This document shows, one piece after another, positions 63,597 through 64,000 of a stretch of 64,000 nucleotides of DNA. The stretch comes from Pyruvatibacter mobilis (GTDB taxonomy: Bacteria > Pseudomonadota > Alphaproteobacteria > CGMCC-115125). Every line of letters starts with the position of its first letter. The first letter of the stretch is position 1. The translations under genes and the position numbers were made by a program. The notes under the pieces are model-generated. The model ran no database searches. It was not told the DNA's origin and worked only from the letters and a program-made list of their open reading frames with translations. Location: NCBI RefSeq assembly GCF_012848855.1, contig NZ_CP051630.1:1963501-2027500 (forward strand). The letters run 5' to 3'.

Positions 63597-64000
63597 TCAG
63601 AGCTTCCAGTCGACCTGCAGCCAGAACTTCTGGCGGTCAGCCGGGCCGCCTGAGGGGCCGTCATAGTCCGCGTATTTCGCAGTGACCGAGAGCTTCTTGT
63701 TGATCACGCCCTTGAGGAGCAGGTCCACCTCATCACCCAGGCTGCCGCCGCCGGTCTCGGCTTCAAAGTCATGATAGATGGCGGCTGCGACGATCTTCTT
63801 GAACGGGCCGACTTCGCCCGTTGCATAGCCGATGCGGCCATAGAGATCCTCAATGCCGGTTGCCGGGGTGGCGAGGAAGACATCGGCCCAGCCCTGGAAC
63901 TTGTGCAGAGTAGCCAGCGGCGTGCTGAAGCCGCGGGTGCCGTCGCCCTCAAGCGACTCATAGCTCACCGATGCATCGAACCCGCCGACCTTGGTGCCGA
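63597..64000 (-). CDS. Alginate-export/porin-like outer membrane protein (N-terminal part outside window)
   Basis: The frame is open to the window edge, giving 133 residues of C-terminus. It shows alternating beta-strand patterns and the segment STPLATLHKFQGWADVFLATPATGIEDLYGRIGYA, typical of alginate-export-family porins, and ends in the aromatic-rich strand RQKFWLQVDWKL as outer-membrane barrels do. The neighbouring nasT suggests it may be an anion channel used with nitrate/cyanate uptake (inference). Confidence 0.7.
   Translation of the reverse strand, partial: GTKVGGFDASVSYESLEGDGTRGFSTPLATLHKFQGWADVFLATPATGIEDLYGRIGYATGEVGPFKKIVAAAIYHDFEAETGGGSLGDEVDLLLKGVINKKLSVTAKYADYDGPSGGPADRQKFWLQVDWKL

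Overview
The window is high-GC, densely coded DNA with two fragments at its edges and about 58 complete genes between them. The gene content points to an alphaproteobacterium. It includes a DUF5330 protein, a DnaA-domain-IV-like protein overlapping a DUF6456 gene, a DUF2336 protein, a PAS_5-type protein, soluble histidine kinases with PleC/DivJ-like catalytic halves, and many acyl-CoA, nitronate and Baeyer-Villiger-type oxidative enzymes. A Parvibaculum-like member of Hyphomicrobiales would fit, but that placement is inference. I see no rRNA, tRNA, CRISPR array, IS element or prophage; this looks like ordinary chromosome with two small toxin-antitoxin-like modules.

Layout. 1-5.5 kb: end of a PAS histidine kinase, PPK2 polyphosphate kinase, a DUF5330 protein, SufE, and a DnaA-C-like/DUF6456 regulatory pair. 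5.5-13 kb: an XRE regulator, a large cysteine-rich exported protein, a GNAT enzyme with a histone-H1-like tail, an SbtA/SbtB-like bicarbonate transporter pair, a Rieske oxygenase and an HSL-type esterase. 13-18 kb: a RelE-like/XRE pair, a DUF2336 protein, a lipoprotein, a Rap1a-like protein and a CBS-domain histidine kinase. 18-28 kb: two tandem MFS_3 transporters, crotonase, acyl-CoA ligase, ChaC, an OmpA-like protein, a MaoC hydratase, MsrB and oligopeptidase B. 28-41 kb: an endoglycoceramidase-like GH5 enzyme, two beta-lactamase-fold hydrolases, an EamA permease, two nitronate monooxygenases, two LysR regulators, a HigBA-like module, an SDR and glutaryl-CoA dehydrogenase. 41-48 kb: a WecA/MraY-type transferase with an O-antigen-ligase-like protein, then an acetolactate-synthase-like enzyme with an aldehyde dehydrogenase. 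48-56 kb: a trypsin/PDZ protease, MoaA, TetR-MobA, a Baeyer-Villiger-type monooxygenase, an acidic repeat lipoprotein and a Na/Pi cotransporter. 56-64 kb: malate synthase G and the nitrate/cyanate region.

The best-connected system is at 58.6-63.3 kb on the minus strand: nasT (ANTAR antiterminator), then an exact sigma-54 promoter match, a leader with an A1/G4 six-base hairpin loop and an intrinsic terminator, then substrate-binding protein, permease, ATPase and cyanase (cynS), closed by a terminator. The sequence supports two layers of nitrogen control, RpoN/NtrC initiation and NasT antitermination, over uptake of nitrate or cyanate and cyanate breakdown. Molybdenum cofactor genes (moaA, mobA) lie about 10 kb away and would suit nitrate reduction, though no reductase is visible.

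Other signals beyond gene calls are a 28-bp perfect hairpin between convergent genes, a 14-bp dyad around a C-run, an 11-bp-period triple repeat, and palindromic operator candidates in front of several regulators.
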